From contig NZ_JAEINH010000001.1 of the NCBI RefSeq assembly GCF_016342785.1, forward strand, positions 401,350 through 465,349: a stretch of 64,000 bases of DNA, in the 5' to 3' direction. A program made the translations under genes and the position numbers. Below, one piece after another: positions 8,116 through 15,867 of the stretch. Each line of letters begins with the position of its first letter. Positions within the stretch are counted from its first letter, which is position 1. Under the pieces are notes generated by a model. The model saw only the letters and a program-made list of their open reading frames with translations, was not told the DNA's origin and searched no databases. The stretch comes from Sanguibacter suaedae (lineage in GTDB: Bacteria; Actinomycetota; Actinomycetes; Actinomycetales; Cellulomonadaceae).

Positions 8116-8712
8116 GTGACCGCACCCGACCAGTCCGCCCCCACCCCGCTCGACGACGTCGCGTGGCCGCTGCGCACACCTCGGTTGAGCATCCGCCGGG
8201 TCACGCCGGGCGACGCGGACGCCATGTGGGAGTACCGGCAGCTCGACGAGGTGAGCCACTGGGGTTCGTGGCGCCCCGCGGACCAGGACGACTGGCGCGA
8301 GATCATCGGGGCGCGGCAGCGGGACACGCTCGTCGTCGAGCTCGACGGGCACATCATCGGGGAGCTCATGCTCCGCGTCGCGGACGCGTGGGCGCAGCGC
8401 GAGGTCGCCTCGGGCGCGAAGCACGCCGAGGCCGAGCTCGGGTGGGCCTTCAACCCCGCCCACGGCGGGCAGGGGTATGCCACGGAAGCGGTGCAGGAGG
8501 TGCTGCGCCTGTGCTTCGAGGACCTGGGCCTGCGCCGCGTGACGGCGAGCATCTTCGCCGACAACACCCCCTCGTGGCGCCTCGCCGAACGCCTCGGCAT
8601 GCGCCGCGAGACGTACACCGTGAAGGACTCCCTCCACCGTGAGCTGGGGTGGGTCGACGGCGTCGGCTACGCGCTCCTCGCCGACGAGTGGGCCGAGCAG
8701 GCCGGACGATGA
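8116..8712 (+). CDS. GNAT-family N-acetyltransferase (RimJ/RimL-like)
   Basis: A 198-residue acetyl-CoA-dependent acetyltransferase. It shows LRTPRLSIRRVTPGDADAMWEY at the start (split here: LRTPRLSIRR then VTPGDADAM), a beta-strand LVVELDGHIIGEL, the acetyl-CoA pyrophosphate loop HGGQGYATEAV (variant of Q/RxxGxG/A) and the C-terminal NTPSWRLAERLGMRRE helix, all characteristic of the RimJ/RimL branch. The GTG start is upstream of the first conserved strand. Its TGA overlaps the ATG of the lysozyme gene (ATGA), so they are co-translated. The substrate could be a protein N-terminus or a small molecule and cannot be deduced. Confidence 0.88.
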   Translation: MTAPDQSAPTPLDDVAWPLRTPRLSIRRVTPGDADAMWEYRQLDEVSHWGSWRPADQDDWREIIGARQRDTLVVELDGHIIGELMLRVADAWAQREVASGAKHAEAELGWAFNPAHGGQGYATEAVQEVLRLCFEDLGLRRVTASIFADNTPSWRLAERLGMRRETYTVKDSLHRELGWVDGVGYALLADEWAEQAGR

Positions 8713-9485
8713 CCGGAACCCCGCAGCAGGACACCCCGGGAGCGCAGGGAGCGTCCCCGCTGGGGCCCGAGGCCTCTTCCGCGTCCCGCCGCCGCACGCG
8801 GCGCCGCTGGCTGACCGCCCTCGTCGCGGTCCTCGTGATCGCCGCACTGCTCGCGGCCGTCTGGTACCTCTGGGCGCCGCACCACCGCCCGACCCTGCGG
8901 GAGGGTGAGGTCTACGGGATCGACGTCAGCCATCACCAGGGCCCGGTCGACTGGGCCGCCGTGGCCGACGACGACGTCGCGTTCGCGTACCTCAAGGCCA
9001 GCGAGGGGACCGCACTCGTGGACCCGCGCTTCGCGGAGCACTGGATCGCGGCGGACGACGCGGGCATCGACCGCGGTGCCTACCACTTCTTCACGCTGTG
9101 CACCCCGGGCGCCGAGCAGGCCGAGCACTTCCTGCGCACCGCCCCGCCGCAGGACGGAGCGCTGCCGCCGGCGGTCGACCTCGAGCTCGTCGGGAACTGC
9201 AGCGCCCGCCCGCCCCTCGACGACGTCCTCGCCGAGCTCGACGCGTTCCTCGCGGTCGTCGAGGACGCGTGGGGAACGGACACGCTGCTCTACGTCGGCG
9301 AGGACTGGGAGGGCGAGTACCCGGTGCTCGACCGATCCGACCGGCCCCGGTGGCTCGTGAGCTTCCTCGGCCGTCCCGACCACGACTGGACCGTGTGGCA
9401 GGTCTCCTGGTGGGGCGCCGTGGACGGCATCAGCGGGGACGTCGACATCGACGTCGCCCGCCTCGACGACCTCCGCGACCGCTAG
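8709..9485 (+). CDS. membrane-anchored GH25 lysozyme (muramidase)
   Basis: A 258-residue enzyme predicted to hydrolyse the MurNAc-GlcNAc bond of peptidoglycan. A basic cytoplasmic tail and one transmembrane segment (~34-55) display the GH25 domain outside the cell. Family motifs are all present: GIDVSHHQGPVDW (~70-82), FAYLKASEG (~92-100), GAYHFF, and PAVDLEL with catalytic Asp157 and Glu159. The C-terminus has WQVSWWGAVDGI with DVDIDVARL, the usual closing strand. It is coupled by an ATGA overlap to the acetyltransferase gene and convergent with the DUF6924-like gene, whose end overlaps by 4 bp. A housekeeping cell-wall remodelling role is likely. Confidence 0.9.
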   Translation: MTGTPQQDTPGAQGASPLGPEASSASRRRTRRRWLTALVAVLVIAALLAAVWYLWAPHHRPTLREGEVYGIDVSHHQGPVDWAAVADDDVAFAYLKASEGTALVDPRFAEHWIAADDAGIDRGAYHFFTLCTPGAEQAEHFLRTAPPQDGALPPAVDLELVGNCSARPPLDDVLAELDAFLAVVEDAWGTDTLLYVGEDWEGEYPVLDRSDRPRWLVSFLGRPDHDWTVWQVSWWGAVDGISGDVDIDVARLDDLRDR

Positions 9486-9895
9486 GGCGTGCCCCCGAAG
9501 CCACGGAAGACCCCGTCGGGATCGGCCGAATCGGCGAACTCGAAGAAGTCCATGTTCGCGATCGCGAGGTTCCCCGTGACCGATTCGACCTCCTGCGGAA
9601 CCACGCGGAAGGTGCGTCCTACCTGCTCGCTGAACTCGTTGAGATCGACGAGCACGATCGTCAGGTCGACCATGGTCCGGGCATCTGCAACTGCGAGGCA
9701 GGAGAGATACCCGCTCCGGGGCAGAAGCACCAGGTCGTTCGGCGTCAGGCCATCGAGCTCCGGTGCCTCGACCAGCTGCACGCTGGCGCCCATCGGCTCG
9801 AGGTCGTCAGCGGCGTACACCGCGGTCGCGGCCTGGACTGCGGCCTGCCACGCGGTGTCGTCGGAATAGTCCGTACGAACCAGAAGGGTGGTCAT
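9482..9895 (-). CDS. DUF6924-like protein, function unknown
   Basis: A 137-residue soluble protein starting MTTLLVRTDYSDD and ending with IANMDFFEFADSADPDGVFRGF. I recognise this ending as the signature of an uncharacterised actinobacterial family (DUF6924, named from memory). The acidic N-terminal half and central LVLLPRSGYL / LTIVLVDL strands suggest a compact alpha/beta fold. The ATG at 9895 was preferred to an in-frame start 24 bp upstream because the conserved TTLLVRTDY begins there. It stands alone between convergent and same-strand neighbours with no functional clue. Confidence 0.7.
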   Translation of the reverse strand: MTTLLVRTDYSDDTAWQAAVQAATAVYAADDLEPMGASVQLVEAPELDGLTPNDLVLLPRSGYLSCLAVADARTMVDLTIVLVDLNEFSEQVGRTFRVVPQEVESVTGNLAIANMDFFEFADSADPDGVFRGFGGTP

Positions 9896-10011
9896 GTCGG
9901 CCGGCTCCGGAAGCAGCATGCGCCGAGCGTAGACCTCCAGCAGCCCCGGTCGCCCGCCTCACCGCGACACGGAAAGTGGGGACACGGCGCGGCCAGACGC
10001 TCCTACGGCAC

Positions 10012-11181
10012 TCAGGCGTCGCCGACCAGCCGCCCCCGCCGGTAGACCGCCGCGACGCGCAGGGCGTCGTCGAGGACGACCAGATCGCCGTGCGCCCCAG
10101 GTTCCAGAATGCCCACGTCGTCGCGCCCGATGATCCCCGCGGGCGTCGTGGTGAGCGCCGCGAGCGCGTCCACGAACGGCACGCCCGCGGTGGCCGTGGC
10201 GTGCCGGAGGGCCGCGTCGAGCGTGAGGGTACTTCCCGCGATGGCGCCGCCCTCGCGGAGACGGGCGACGCCGTGGTCGACGTCGACGAGGAGCTCGCCG
10301 AGGACGTAGCCGCCGTCGGGCATTCCGGTGGCCGCCATGGCGTCGGTGACGAGTACCGTGCGGGCGGGGCCTGCGGAGCGGGCGGCGTGGGCGAGGGTGA
10401 GGGGGTGGAGGTGGACGCCGTCGGCGACGAGCTCGACGGCGACGCGCTCGTCCTCGAGAAGAGCCAGGACCGGCCCGGGGTCGCGGTGGTGGACGGGGGG
10501 CATCGCGTTGAACAGGTGAGTGGCGAGGCGCGCCCCGGCGTCGACGGCGGCGGTCGCGACGGTGGCGTCGGCGGCGGTGTGCCCGACGGCGGCGACGGCC
10601 CCGTGGCCGACGACGCGGCGCACCGCGTCGAGGCCCCCGGCGGCCTCGGGGGCGAGCGTCACGACACGGACGATGCCGGTGCCCAGGAGGGCGTCGACGT
10701 CACCGGGGTCGGGGGCGACGAGCAGGGCGGGGTCGTGCGCGCCCCGGTAGTCGGGGCTCAGCCACGGCCCTTCGAGGTGGACGCCGGCGAGCTCGTCGTC
10801 CTCGACGAGGCCCCGCAGCTCGGCGAGCGCCTCCGCGAGGGTGGGCAGCGCGGCGGTCACGAGGCTGGCGACGGTGGTCGTGGTCCCGTGGCGCCGTTGC
10901 AGGTGGAGGGCGCGCAGGGCGTCGTCCGCGACGGAACCCGTGGCGGTGGCTGACCCGAAGGTCGCGCCGGCAGCGCCGTGGGTGTGGATGTCGACGAAAC
11001 CGGGGACGACGGTCCGCCCGCGAGCGTCGACGGCGGGGAGCGCGGACCACGCGTCGGGCACGTCGCCGGTGCCCACCTGGGCGACGCGGCCGTCGACGAC
11101 GGCCACCCACCCGGCGGGGAGGACCCGGTGGCCGGTGTGGACGTCGCCGCCCGTGACGAGGACCGAGGAGGACTGGCTCAC
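10012..11181 (-). CDS. nagA: N-acetylglucosamine-6-phosphate deacetylase
   Basis: A 389-residue metal-dependent amidohydrolase that converts GlcNAc-6-phosphate to glucosamine-6-phosphate and acetate in the cytoplasm. It shows VVPGFVDIHTHG with the metal-binding HxH (His66, His68), GVHLEGPWLS with the metal-binding Glu, the VGHTAAD histidine, HLFNAMPPVHHRDPG and the catalytic Asp in LVTDAMAATGMPDG. Length matches the family. It complements the GH20 hexosaminidase at the window start. No nagB lies next to it. The gene is divergent from tag with a 110-bp gap. Confidence 0.95.
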   Translation of the reverse strand: MSQSSSVLVTGGDVHTGHRVLPAGWVAVVDGRVAQVGTGDVPDAWSALPAVDARGRTVVPGFVDIHTHGAAGATFGSATATGSVADDALRALHLQRRHGTTTTVASLVTAALPTLAEALAELRGLVEDDELAGVHLEGPWLSPDYRGAHDPALLVAPDPGDVDALLGTGIVRVVTLAPEAAGGLDAVRRVVGHGAVAAVGHTAADATVATAAVDAGARLATHLFNAMPPVHHRDPGPVLALLEDERVAVELVADGVHLHPLTLAHAARSAGPARTVLVTDAMAATGMPDGGYVLGELLVDVDHGVARLREGGAIAGSTLTLDAALRHATATAGVPFVDALAALTTTPAGIIGRDDVGILEPGAHGDLVVLDDALRVAAVYRRGRLVGDA

Positions 11182-11291
11182 GCGCTCACCCTAGCGCCGG
11201 GAACCGCGCGCCCACCTGGGGACGGAGCCCGTCGTCCACAGCTGCGGGCTGCGGGCGGGCGGGCGTGGGTGGTCCGCGCCAGAGTGGGGCC

Positions 11292-11879
11292 ATGACCACC
11301 CCTCGACGCTGCTTCGGCGATGGCGACCCCCTGTACGCCGACTACCACGACACGGAGTGGGGCGTGCCCGTCCACGGTGACACCGCTCTGCTGGAACGCC
11401 TCGCCCTCGAGGGGTTCCAGTCCGGGCTGTCGTGGCTCACGGTCCTGCGCAAGCGGCCGGCGTTCCGCACGGCCTTCGCGGGGTTCGACCCCGAGGCCGT
11501 CGCGGCCTTCGGGGTGGACGACGTGGTCCGCCTCCTCGAGGACGCGTCGATCATCCGCAACCGCGCCAAGATCCAGGCGACCATCACCAACGCCCGCGCC
11601 GTGGTGGCGCTCCACGCCGACGGTGCGACCCTCGACGAGCTCGTGTGGTCGCACGCCCCCGAGCCCCGTGCGGAACGCTGGGTGCGCTGGACCGACGTGC
11701 CCGCCTCGACCCCGGGGTCGGTGGCGCTCGCCAAGGACCTCAAGGCGCACGGCTTCGTGTTCGTCGGCCCCATCACCGCCTACGCGGCGATGCAGGCCTG
11801 CGGCCTGGTGGACGACCACCTCGCGGACTGCCCCGTCAGCGCAACCCGTCCAGCAGGAGCTCCCACAGGCTCGAGTTGA
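11292..11879 (+). CDS. tag: DNA-3-methyladenine glycosylase I
   Basis: A 195-residue base-excision repair enzyme that removes 3-methyladenine from alkylated DNA. It carries the Tag motifs CFGDGDPLYADYHDTEWG (zinc ligands Cys7 and His19), LEGFQSGLSWLTVLRKR, IRNRAKIQATITNARA, and VGPITAYAAMQACGLVDDH followed by LADC, supplying the last His and Cys of the zinc site. The ATG at 11292 begins at the conserved N-terminus. The last 44 bp overlap the convergent TetR-type gene, as both short C-termini are dispensable to the family core. Confidence 0.95.
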   Translation: MTTPRRCFGDGDPLYADYHDTEWGVPVHGDTALLERLALEGFQSGLSWLTVLRKRPAFRTAFAGFDPEAVAAFGVDDVVRLLEDASIIRNRAKIQATITNARAVVALHADGATLDELVWSHAPEPRAERWVRWTDVPASTPGSVALAKDLKAHGFVFVGPITAYAAMQACGLVDDHLADCPVSATRPAGAPTGSS

Positions 11880-12417
11880 ACTCGAGGAGGCTCTTGCGCT
11901 CATCGAGGTCCTGGGACACCTGCTGCACACCGAACCACGAGGCGACGATGAGCAGCGCGAAGCGCTCGAGCGGCAGCCCTGCACGGATCTCCCCGGCGGC
12001 CTCGGCGCGCTCGAGGAAACTGCGCGTCGTGGAGATCCAGTCGACGAACGGCGCAGGGAGCTCGACGTCGATGGACGCCCGGTCGCGGACCAGGCGGACG
12101 GCCGCACGGATGTGGATGTCGTCCCGGTACGACGTGGCGACCTGCTCGGAGAGCCACATGAGTGCCTTGATGGGGCTCTCGTGCTTCTCGGCCTCCTCGA
12201 CCACCGGGGGCCAGGGTTCGAAGTACTTCTGCACGATCGTCTTCGCGATCTCACCTTTGGAGGGGTAGTGGAAGTACAACGCCCCCTTGGTCAGGTCGAG
12301 CCGTTCGGCGATCTCGGACAGGGACGCACCCACGTATCCGTTCGCCTCGAACTCCTCTGCTGCGACCTCCAGGATGGCGGCTCGCGTGGCAGCTCGTTGA
12401 TCACTCCGTCGTGACAT
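11836..12417 (-). CDS. TetR-family regulator, likely gamma-butyrolactone receptor type
   Basis: A 193-residue TetR/AcrR protein. The N-terminal HTH region reads RAAILEVAAEEFEANGYVGA then SLSEIAERLDLTKGALYFHY, which closely resembles the recognition helix of ArpA/ScbR-type gamma-butyrolactone receptors (LTKGALYFHF...SKEEIA). The C-terminal ligand domain has the matching VRLVRDRASIDVELPAPF and GEIRAGLP elements. It is divergent from an AfsA-homologous gene 52 bp away, the standard receptor/synthase arrangement. It probably represses itself and the afsA-like operon until the lactone or butenolide accumulates. The ATG at 12417 (MSRRSDQ) is preferred over the in-frame ATG 15 bp upstream. Confidence 0.88.
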   Translation of the reverse strand: MSRRSDQRAATRAAILEVAAEEFEANGYVGASLSEIAERLDLTKGALYFHYPSKGEIAKTIVQKYFEPWPPVVEEAEKHESPIKALMWLSEQVATSYRDDIHIRAAVRLVRDRASIDVELPAPFVDWISTTRSFLERAEAAGEIRAGLPLERFALLIVASWFGVQQVSQDLDERKSLLEFNSSLWELLLDGLR

Positions 12418-12469
12418 CACAACTCCCCACAATTAGAAGCACATCATCACAGGTCGGTAACATCGCGTC
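12418..12469. promoter_or_regulatory. divergent promoter region between TetR-type and afsA-like genes
   Basis: A 52-bp, comparatively AT-rich gap must contain both promoters. ACAATTAGAA in the middle reads as a -10-like element on either strand. Imperfect direct repeats ACATCAC / ACATCATCAC flank it. I see no full autoregulatory-element palindrome here; the clearest palindrome lies just inside the afsA-like coding region (12522-12537). Confidence 0.4.
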
Positions 12470-13423
12470 ATGACGCTGCAACCCCCGCATGCCGACCTCC
12501 TTCACAATCTTACCTTCGACCGACCGGTCGACCGGTCAATGGTGCACAGGCGAGCCACAGCCGAGGTGTTCCTCACCGACGTGCAGCAGGCGTCCTCCAC
12601 CGAGTGGCAGTGCGCCGTCCAGTTTCCCCGTGGACACGTTCTCATCGACCGACGTTCCCCGCACCTACCTGTCCCGCTGGCCATCGAGGCCATCCGCCAG
12701 ATGGGTCTCTTCGTCGCGCACTCGGGATACTCGATCCCCAAGTCCTGGGCCTTCACGCTCCAGCACGCCACCTTCCGTTGGTGCGACGACGGGGCACCCG
12801 CGCTGCCCGAGTTCGGGCCTCTCGAGCTCGTCGCCTCGGTCAGGGTCACCCACGAGCACCATCGCAAGGGGGAGATCAGCGGACTTGAGGTCATCGTCGA
12901 GTTTACGAGCCAGGGACGCCCTGTCGCCACCGGGGGCGGGGCGCTGCGCTGCATCAGCCCCGTGCACTACCAGGCACTGCGCCGCCGCGCGCCCAACCCG
13001 CACGACGTGCCGCGCCGCTACGACCCCGCACCCCTCGCCGACGTCCGCCGTGACGGCAGGGCCGTCGAGGCCGTCCTCGGCTACGACCACTCCAACCCGT
13101 TCTTCTTCGACCACCCCGTCGACCACCTCCCGGGGATGCTCATCCTTCACGCGATGACCGACCTCTTCTCCTCGACCCTGCCGGACGCGGAGCTCATGGA
13201 GATCGACCTCGTGTGCCACACATTCCCCGAGTTCGACCCGCCCGTCCGGATCGAGGGCGTCGTCGACTCCTCGACGGAGACCGTGCGCCTCACCTTCACG
13301 CAGGGCCGCACCGTCGTCGCCGAGGGCATCTCCTCCGGCCGGGTGGCGCTCGAGGCGGCTCGGGTGGCCGAGGAGGAAGCGTCCGAGGACGACGGGCCCG
13401 TCGCCGAGGAAGCGGCCCTGTGA
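12470..13423 (+). CDS. AfsA-family gamma-butyrolactone/butenolide biosynthesis protein
   Basis: A 317-residue homologue of AfsA/ScbA, the enzyme that condenses a beta-ketoacyl chain from a carrier with dihydroxyacetone phosphate in the first step of actinobacterial autoregulator synthesis. Two hot-dog repeats are visible. The first begins MVHRRATAEVFLTD and includes RSPHLPVPLAIEAIRQMG. The second includes DHSNPFFFDHPVDHLPGML followed by ILHAM, the family's strongest signature. The ATG at 12470 retains LTFDRPVDRSMVHR, which matches the N-terminal family pattern. The downstream epimerase gene overlaps by 4 bp and the divergent gene encodes a receptor-type TetR protein. The signal's exact structure cannot be read from sequence. 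Confidence 0.92.
   Translation: MTLQPPHADLLHNLTFDRPVDRSMVHRRATAEVFLTDVQQASSTEWQCAVQFPRGHVLIDRRSPHLPVPLAIEAIRQMGLFVAHSGYSIPKSWAFTLQHATFRWCDDGAPALPEFGPLELVASVRVTHEHHRKGEISGLEVIVEFTSQGRPVATGGGALRCISPVHYQALRRRAPNPHDVPRRYDPAPLADVRRDGRAVEAVLGYDHSNPFFFDHPVDHLPGMLILHAMTDLFSSTLPDAELMEIDLVCHTFPEFDPPVRIEGVVDSSTETVRLTFTQGRTVVAEGISSGRVALEAARVAEEEASEDDGPVAEEAAL
12522..12537. promoter_or_regulatory. 16-bp perfect palindrome at the 5' end of the afsA-like gene
   Basis: GACCGGTCGACCGGTC is self-complementary and contains two ACCGGT cores. Autoregulatory elements bound by ArpA/ScbR-type receptors are palindromes with AACCGG/CCGGTT cores, so this could be a receptor site inside the reading frame. Against this, the codons are ordinary (Asp-Arg-Pro-Val-Asp-Arg) and conserved in the protein family, so it could be chance. 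Confidence 0.4.
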
Positions 13424-14391
13424 CGAGGACCGGCACCACGGCCGGCACTCCGACCACCGTCCTCGTGGTCGGCGCGAGCGGGTTCATCGGCTCGCACGTG
13501 GTGCGCGGCCTCGCGCAGCACCCGGGCGTCCGCGTCGTCGCCTCCTCACGGACCGCCCCGACCGAGCCGCTGCCCGCGACCGTCGAGCACCGCACGGCGG
13601 ACCTCTGCGACGAGGCATCCCTCCGTGCCGCGCTGGAGGGCGTGGACGTCGTCGTGCACGCCGTGTCCTACGTGGGGCGCGACGCCGGCACGAGCCGCGC
13701 CGTGAACGTCGACGGCACCCGTGCCCTCATGGAGGCCGCGAGCGCGCGGGGCGTCGGGCGCGTCGTCTACGTGTCGACGACGTCGGTGTACGGGTCCGGC
13801 CCGCACCGGGACGTCGCGGAGGACGACGTGCCGGCGCACCCGGAGTCGGTGGCGAGCACCGACCGCCTGGCCGCGGAGCGCCTGGTGCTCGACGCGCACG
13901 GCACGGTGGTGCGGCCCAACCTCGTGTACGGGGCGGGGGACCGCTGGTTCGTCCCCGCGCTGGCGCAGGTGACGGCGGGTCTCGGGGCGACGATCGCCGG
14001 GGCGTCGGCGCGGATCTCGTTGGCGTCGGTGGAGCAGGTGGCCGCCGTCGTGGCGGCCGCCGCCCTCGGTAAGGGGCTCGCGGGCCGGGTGCTGCACGCG
14101 GTGGCACCGGAGGCGACGCCGGTGCGGGTCGTGCTCGACGCGCTCACGGCGCACCTCGGCGTTCCGGGGCCGTCGCGGGACCTCACCGAGGATGAGGCGC
14201 GCGCCGTGCTCGACCCGCAACGGGTGAGCGACCACCAGCTGGCGCTCCTCGCCCGCGACCACGCGTACGACGGGTCGCAGGCGTGGGCGGCGGTCGACGC
14301 GGCCGGGACAGCCGGCGACGCGCACCGCGAGGCGTTCGCCCTGACGGACGTGCACGTCGCCTGGTACCGGGCAGCGCTGGGCAGCGCCTGA
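13420..14391 (+). CDS. NAD-dependent epimerase/dehydratase, likely autoregulator-modifying
   Basis: A 323-residue extended short-chain dehydrogenase. The Rossmann motif is VLVVGASGFIGSHVVRGL, followed by VEHRTADLCD, VVHAVSYVGRD and VYVSTTSVYGSG. By eye, the usual catalytic Tyr-x-x-x-Lys aligns with ASTDRLAAERLV, where both residues appear replaced, so the catalytic residues may be atypical. The GTG start overlaps the TGA of the afsA-like gene, which argues for a joint pathway. In known clusters a reductase or epimerase follows AfsA to reduce or rearrange the butenolide intermediate. A hairpin at 14407-14434 may terminate the operon. Confidence 0.82.
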   Translation: MTRTGTTAGTPTTVLVVGASGFIGSHVVRGLAQHPGVRVVASSRTAPTEPLPATVEHRTADLCDEASLRAALEGVDVVVHAVSYVGRDAGTSRAVNVDGTRALMEAASARGVGRVVYVSTTSVYGSGPHRDVAEDDVPAHPESVASTDRLAAERLVLDAHGTVVRPNLVYGAGDRWFVPALAQVTAGLGATIAGASARISLASVEQVAAVVAAAALGKGLAGRVLHAVAPEATPVRVVLDALTAHLGVPGPSRDLTEDEARAVLDPQRVSDHQLALLARDHAYDGSQAWAAVDAAGTAGDAHREAFALTDVHVAWYRAALGSA

Positions 14392-14406
14392 GGACGCCGG
14401 TCCGGA

Positions 14407-14434
14407 CGGTCGGACAGGGCGCGACGTCCGACCG
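14407..14434 (+). terminator. hairpin after the afsA-like operon
   Basis: CGGTCGGAC and GTCCGACCG form a perfect 9-bp stem around a 10-nt loop, 16 bp after the stop of the epimerase gene. There is no U-tract, as is usual for actinobacterial hairpins. Confidence 0.5.
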
Positions 14435-14468
14435 GCCGGGCGGGGCGCGCCCGGCTAGGGTGGCGGTC

Positions 14469-15029
14469 ATGACCAGCACGGCCCTCGAGCGGCCCTCCCG
14501 CACCGGGGTCGTCGCGTCGGACGCCGTGCGCGTCCTCGGTGTGGTGAGCATCGTCGTCGCCGGGGTGCGGTTCGGGAGCGTCGAGGTCGCACTCTTCGCC
14601 CTCGTCCTCCTGGGCCTGGTGATCCCGCGGTTCCTGCGGGTGCCCTCGGGTCTGGACATCGCCAACGGCCTGACGCTCCTCGCTGCGGGCTGGTTCGCGG
14701 TGGTCGACCTGTACGCCCGGGTGGGGTGGCTCGACATCGCAGCGCACACCGTGGCCAACGGGGTGCTCGCGGTCATGGCCGTCGTCCTTCTCGGGCGGCT
14801 GTGGCCCGAGCACGCGGAGCTCCGCGACGCACGGGCGCGCACGGTCCTGGTGATCGTGACGGTCGCCGCAGGCTCCCTGCTCGGGGTGCTGTGGGAGTTC
14901 GGTGAGTGGGTCGGGCACACGCTCGTGGACGACAGCATCAACGTCGGGTACGACGACACCCTGGGCGACCTGGCGGCCGGCATGGCCGGGTCCCTCCTCG
15001 GCGGTCTCGCCCTGGCCCGGCGACGGTGA
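14469..15029 (+). CDS. integral membrane protein, DUF2238/YjdF-like
   Basis: A 186-residue protein with about five hydrophobic helices. The segment GVLWEFGEWVGH followed by DDTLGDLAAGMAGSLLG resembles the end of the YjdF/DUF2238 membrane family, in which conserved acidic residues lie in the last helices. That family has no established biochemical role. The ATG at 14469 follows a GGTGGCGG-type weak ribosome site. The TGA overlaps the GTG of the following glycosyltransferase gene, suggesting they work together, perhaps in lipid or polymer glycosylation; this is inference from context. Confidence 0.7.
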   Translation: MTSTALERPSRTGVVASDAVRVLGVVSIVVAGVRFGSVEVALFALVLLGLVIPRFLRVPSGLDIANGLTLLAAGWFAVVDLYARVGWLDIAAHTVANGVLAVMAVVLLGRLWPEHAELRDARARTVLVIVTVAAGSLLGVLWEFGEWVGHTLVDDSINVGYDDTLGDLAAGMAGSLLGGLALARRR

Positions 15030-15775
15030 CGCCCTCGGCGCGGCTGCGCCTGTCCCTCGTGATCCCCGTGCTCGACGACGCGGACCTCCTCGACCGCTGC
15101 CTGGAGGCCGTCGCCCGTCAGACGCGCCTGCCCGACGAGGTGGTGGTCGTCGACAACGGCTCCGCCGACGCGAGCGCCGAGGTGGCTCGGCGCCACGGCG
15201 CGCGGGTGGTCGCGGAACCTGTGCGGGGCATCCCCGCGGCGGCGTCGTGCGGGTACGACGCGGCGTCGGGCGACGTGGTGCTGCGGTGCGATGCGGACAC
15301 TGTCCCGCCCGAGGACTGGGTGGAGCGCGTCGGGCGGGCTTTCGAGCAGGACGCGACGCTGGGGGCGCTCACGGGGCCGGGGACGTTCTACGACCTCCCC
15401 CGCGGGAGGGCCCGGGTGGCGCGCGTGTTCTACATGCGGGGCTACTACTGGGGGATCCACGCGGCGCTGGCGGGCGTGCCGCTGTGGGGGTCGAACATGG
15501 CGATGCGGCGCAGCACGTGGGAGTCCGTGAGCGGGCGCGTCCACCGGGACGACCCGCGGGTCCACGACGACATCGACCTGAGCTTCCAGCTGCCCGCGGG
15601 GACGGTGGTCCGGTACGACCGCGCCCTGGTGGTGGGGGTCTCCGGGCGGACGTTCGACTCGCCCGCGACGTTGTGGCGTCGCTTCGACTGGGCGTTCCGG
15701 ACCCTGGCGCTGGGGTGGCGCACCGCCCCGCCGTGGACGCGCTGGGCGCGTCGTCTGTCGCCCGGCCGCAGCTGA
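15026..15775 (+). CDS. family 2 glycosyltransferase
   Basis: A 249-residue GT-A fold transferase. The N-terminus LSLVIPVLDDADLLDRCLEA is followed by QTRLPDEVVVVDNGSADAS (nucleotide-sugar binding) and LRCDADTVPPEDW with the metal-binding DxD. Later come MRGYYWGIHAAL and WGSNMAMRRSTWESV, then HDDIDLSFQL, the acidic general-base region. There are no clear transmembrane helices, so it is probably a cytoplasmic or membrane-associated enzyme. It starts at a GTG overlapping the stop of the preceding membrane-protein gene. Donor and acceptor are unknown. Confidence 0.88.
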   Translation: MTPSARLRLSLVIPVLDDADLLDRCLEAVARQTRLPDEVVVVDNGSADASAEVARRHGARVVAEPVRGIPAAASCGYDAASGDVVLRCDADTVPPEDWVERVGRAFEQDATLGALTGPGTFYDLPRGRARVARVFYMRGYYWGIHAALAGVPLWGSNMAMRRSTWESVSGRVHRDDPRVHDDIDLSFQLPAGTVVRYDRALVVGVSGRTFDSPATLWRRFDWAFRTLALGWRTAPPWTRWARRLSPGRS

Positions 15776-15830
15776 GCGTCCGGCCTCACACCACCCTCCG
15801 ACCTGCGATGTCTCACCATGTGGTTCATCC

Positions 15831-15860
15831 TGGACCATCAGGTGGATGCGAGCCTAGGCT
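15831..15860 (+). promoter_or_regulatory. candidate promoter of the metF-metE leader
   Basis: TGGACC (15831-15836) and TAGGCT (15855-15860) are separated by 18 bp and would start transcription around 15867, just ahead of the riboswitch. The -10 lies in the perfect palindrome GAGCCTAGGCTC (15850-15861), which could also bind a regulator. Confidence 0.4.
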
Positions 15861-15867
15861 CTGAGAC

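Noticed and set aside
15850..15861. GAGCCTAGGCTC as a stand-alone operator
   Set aside because: It overlaps the likely -10 of the metF promoter; with no regulator nearby it is reported only as part of the promoter.
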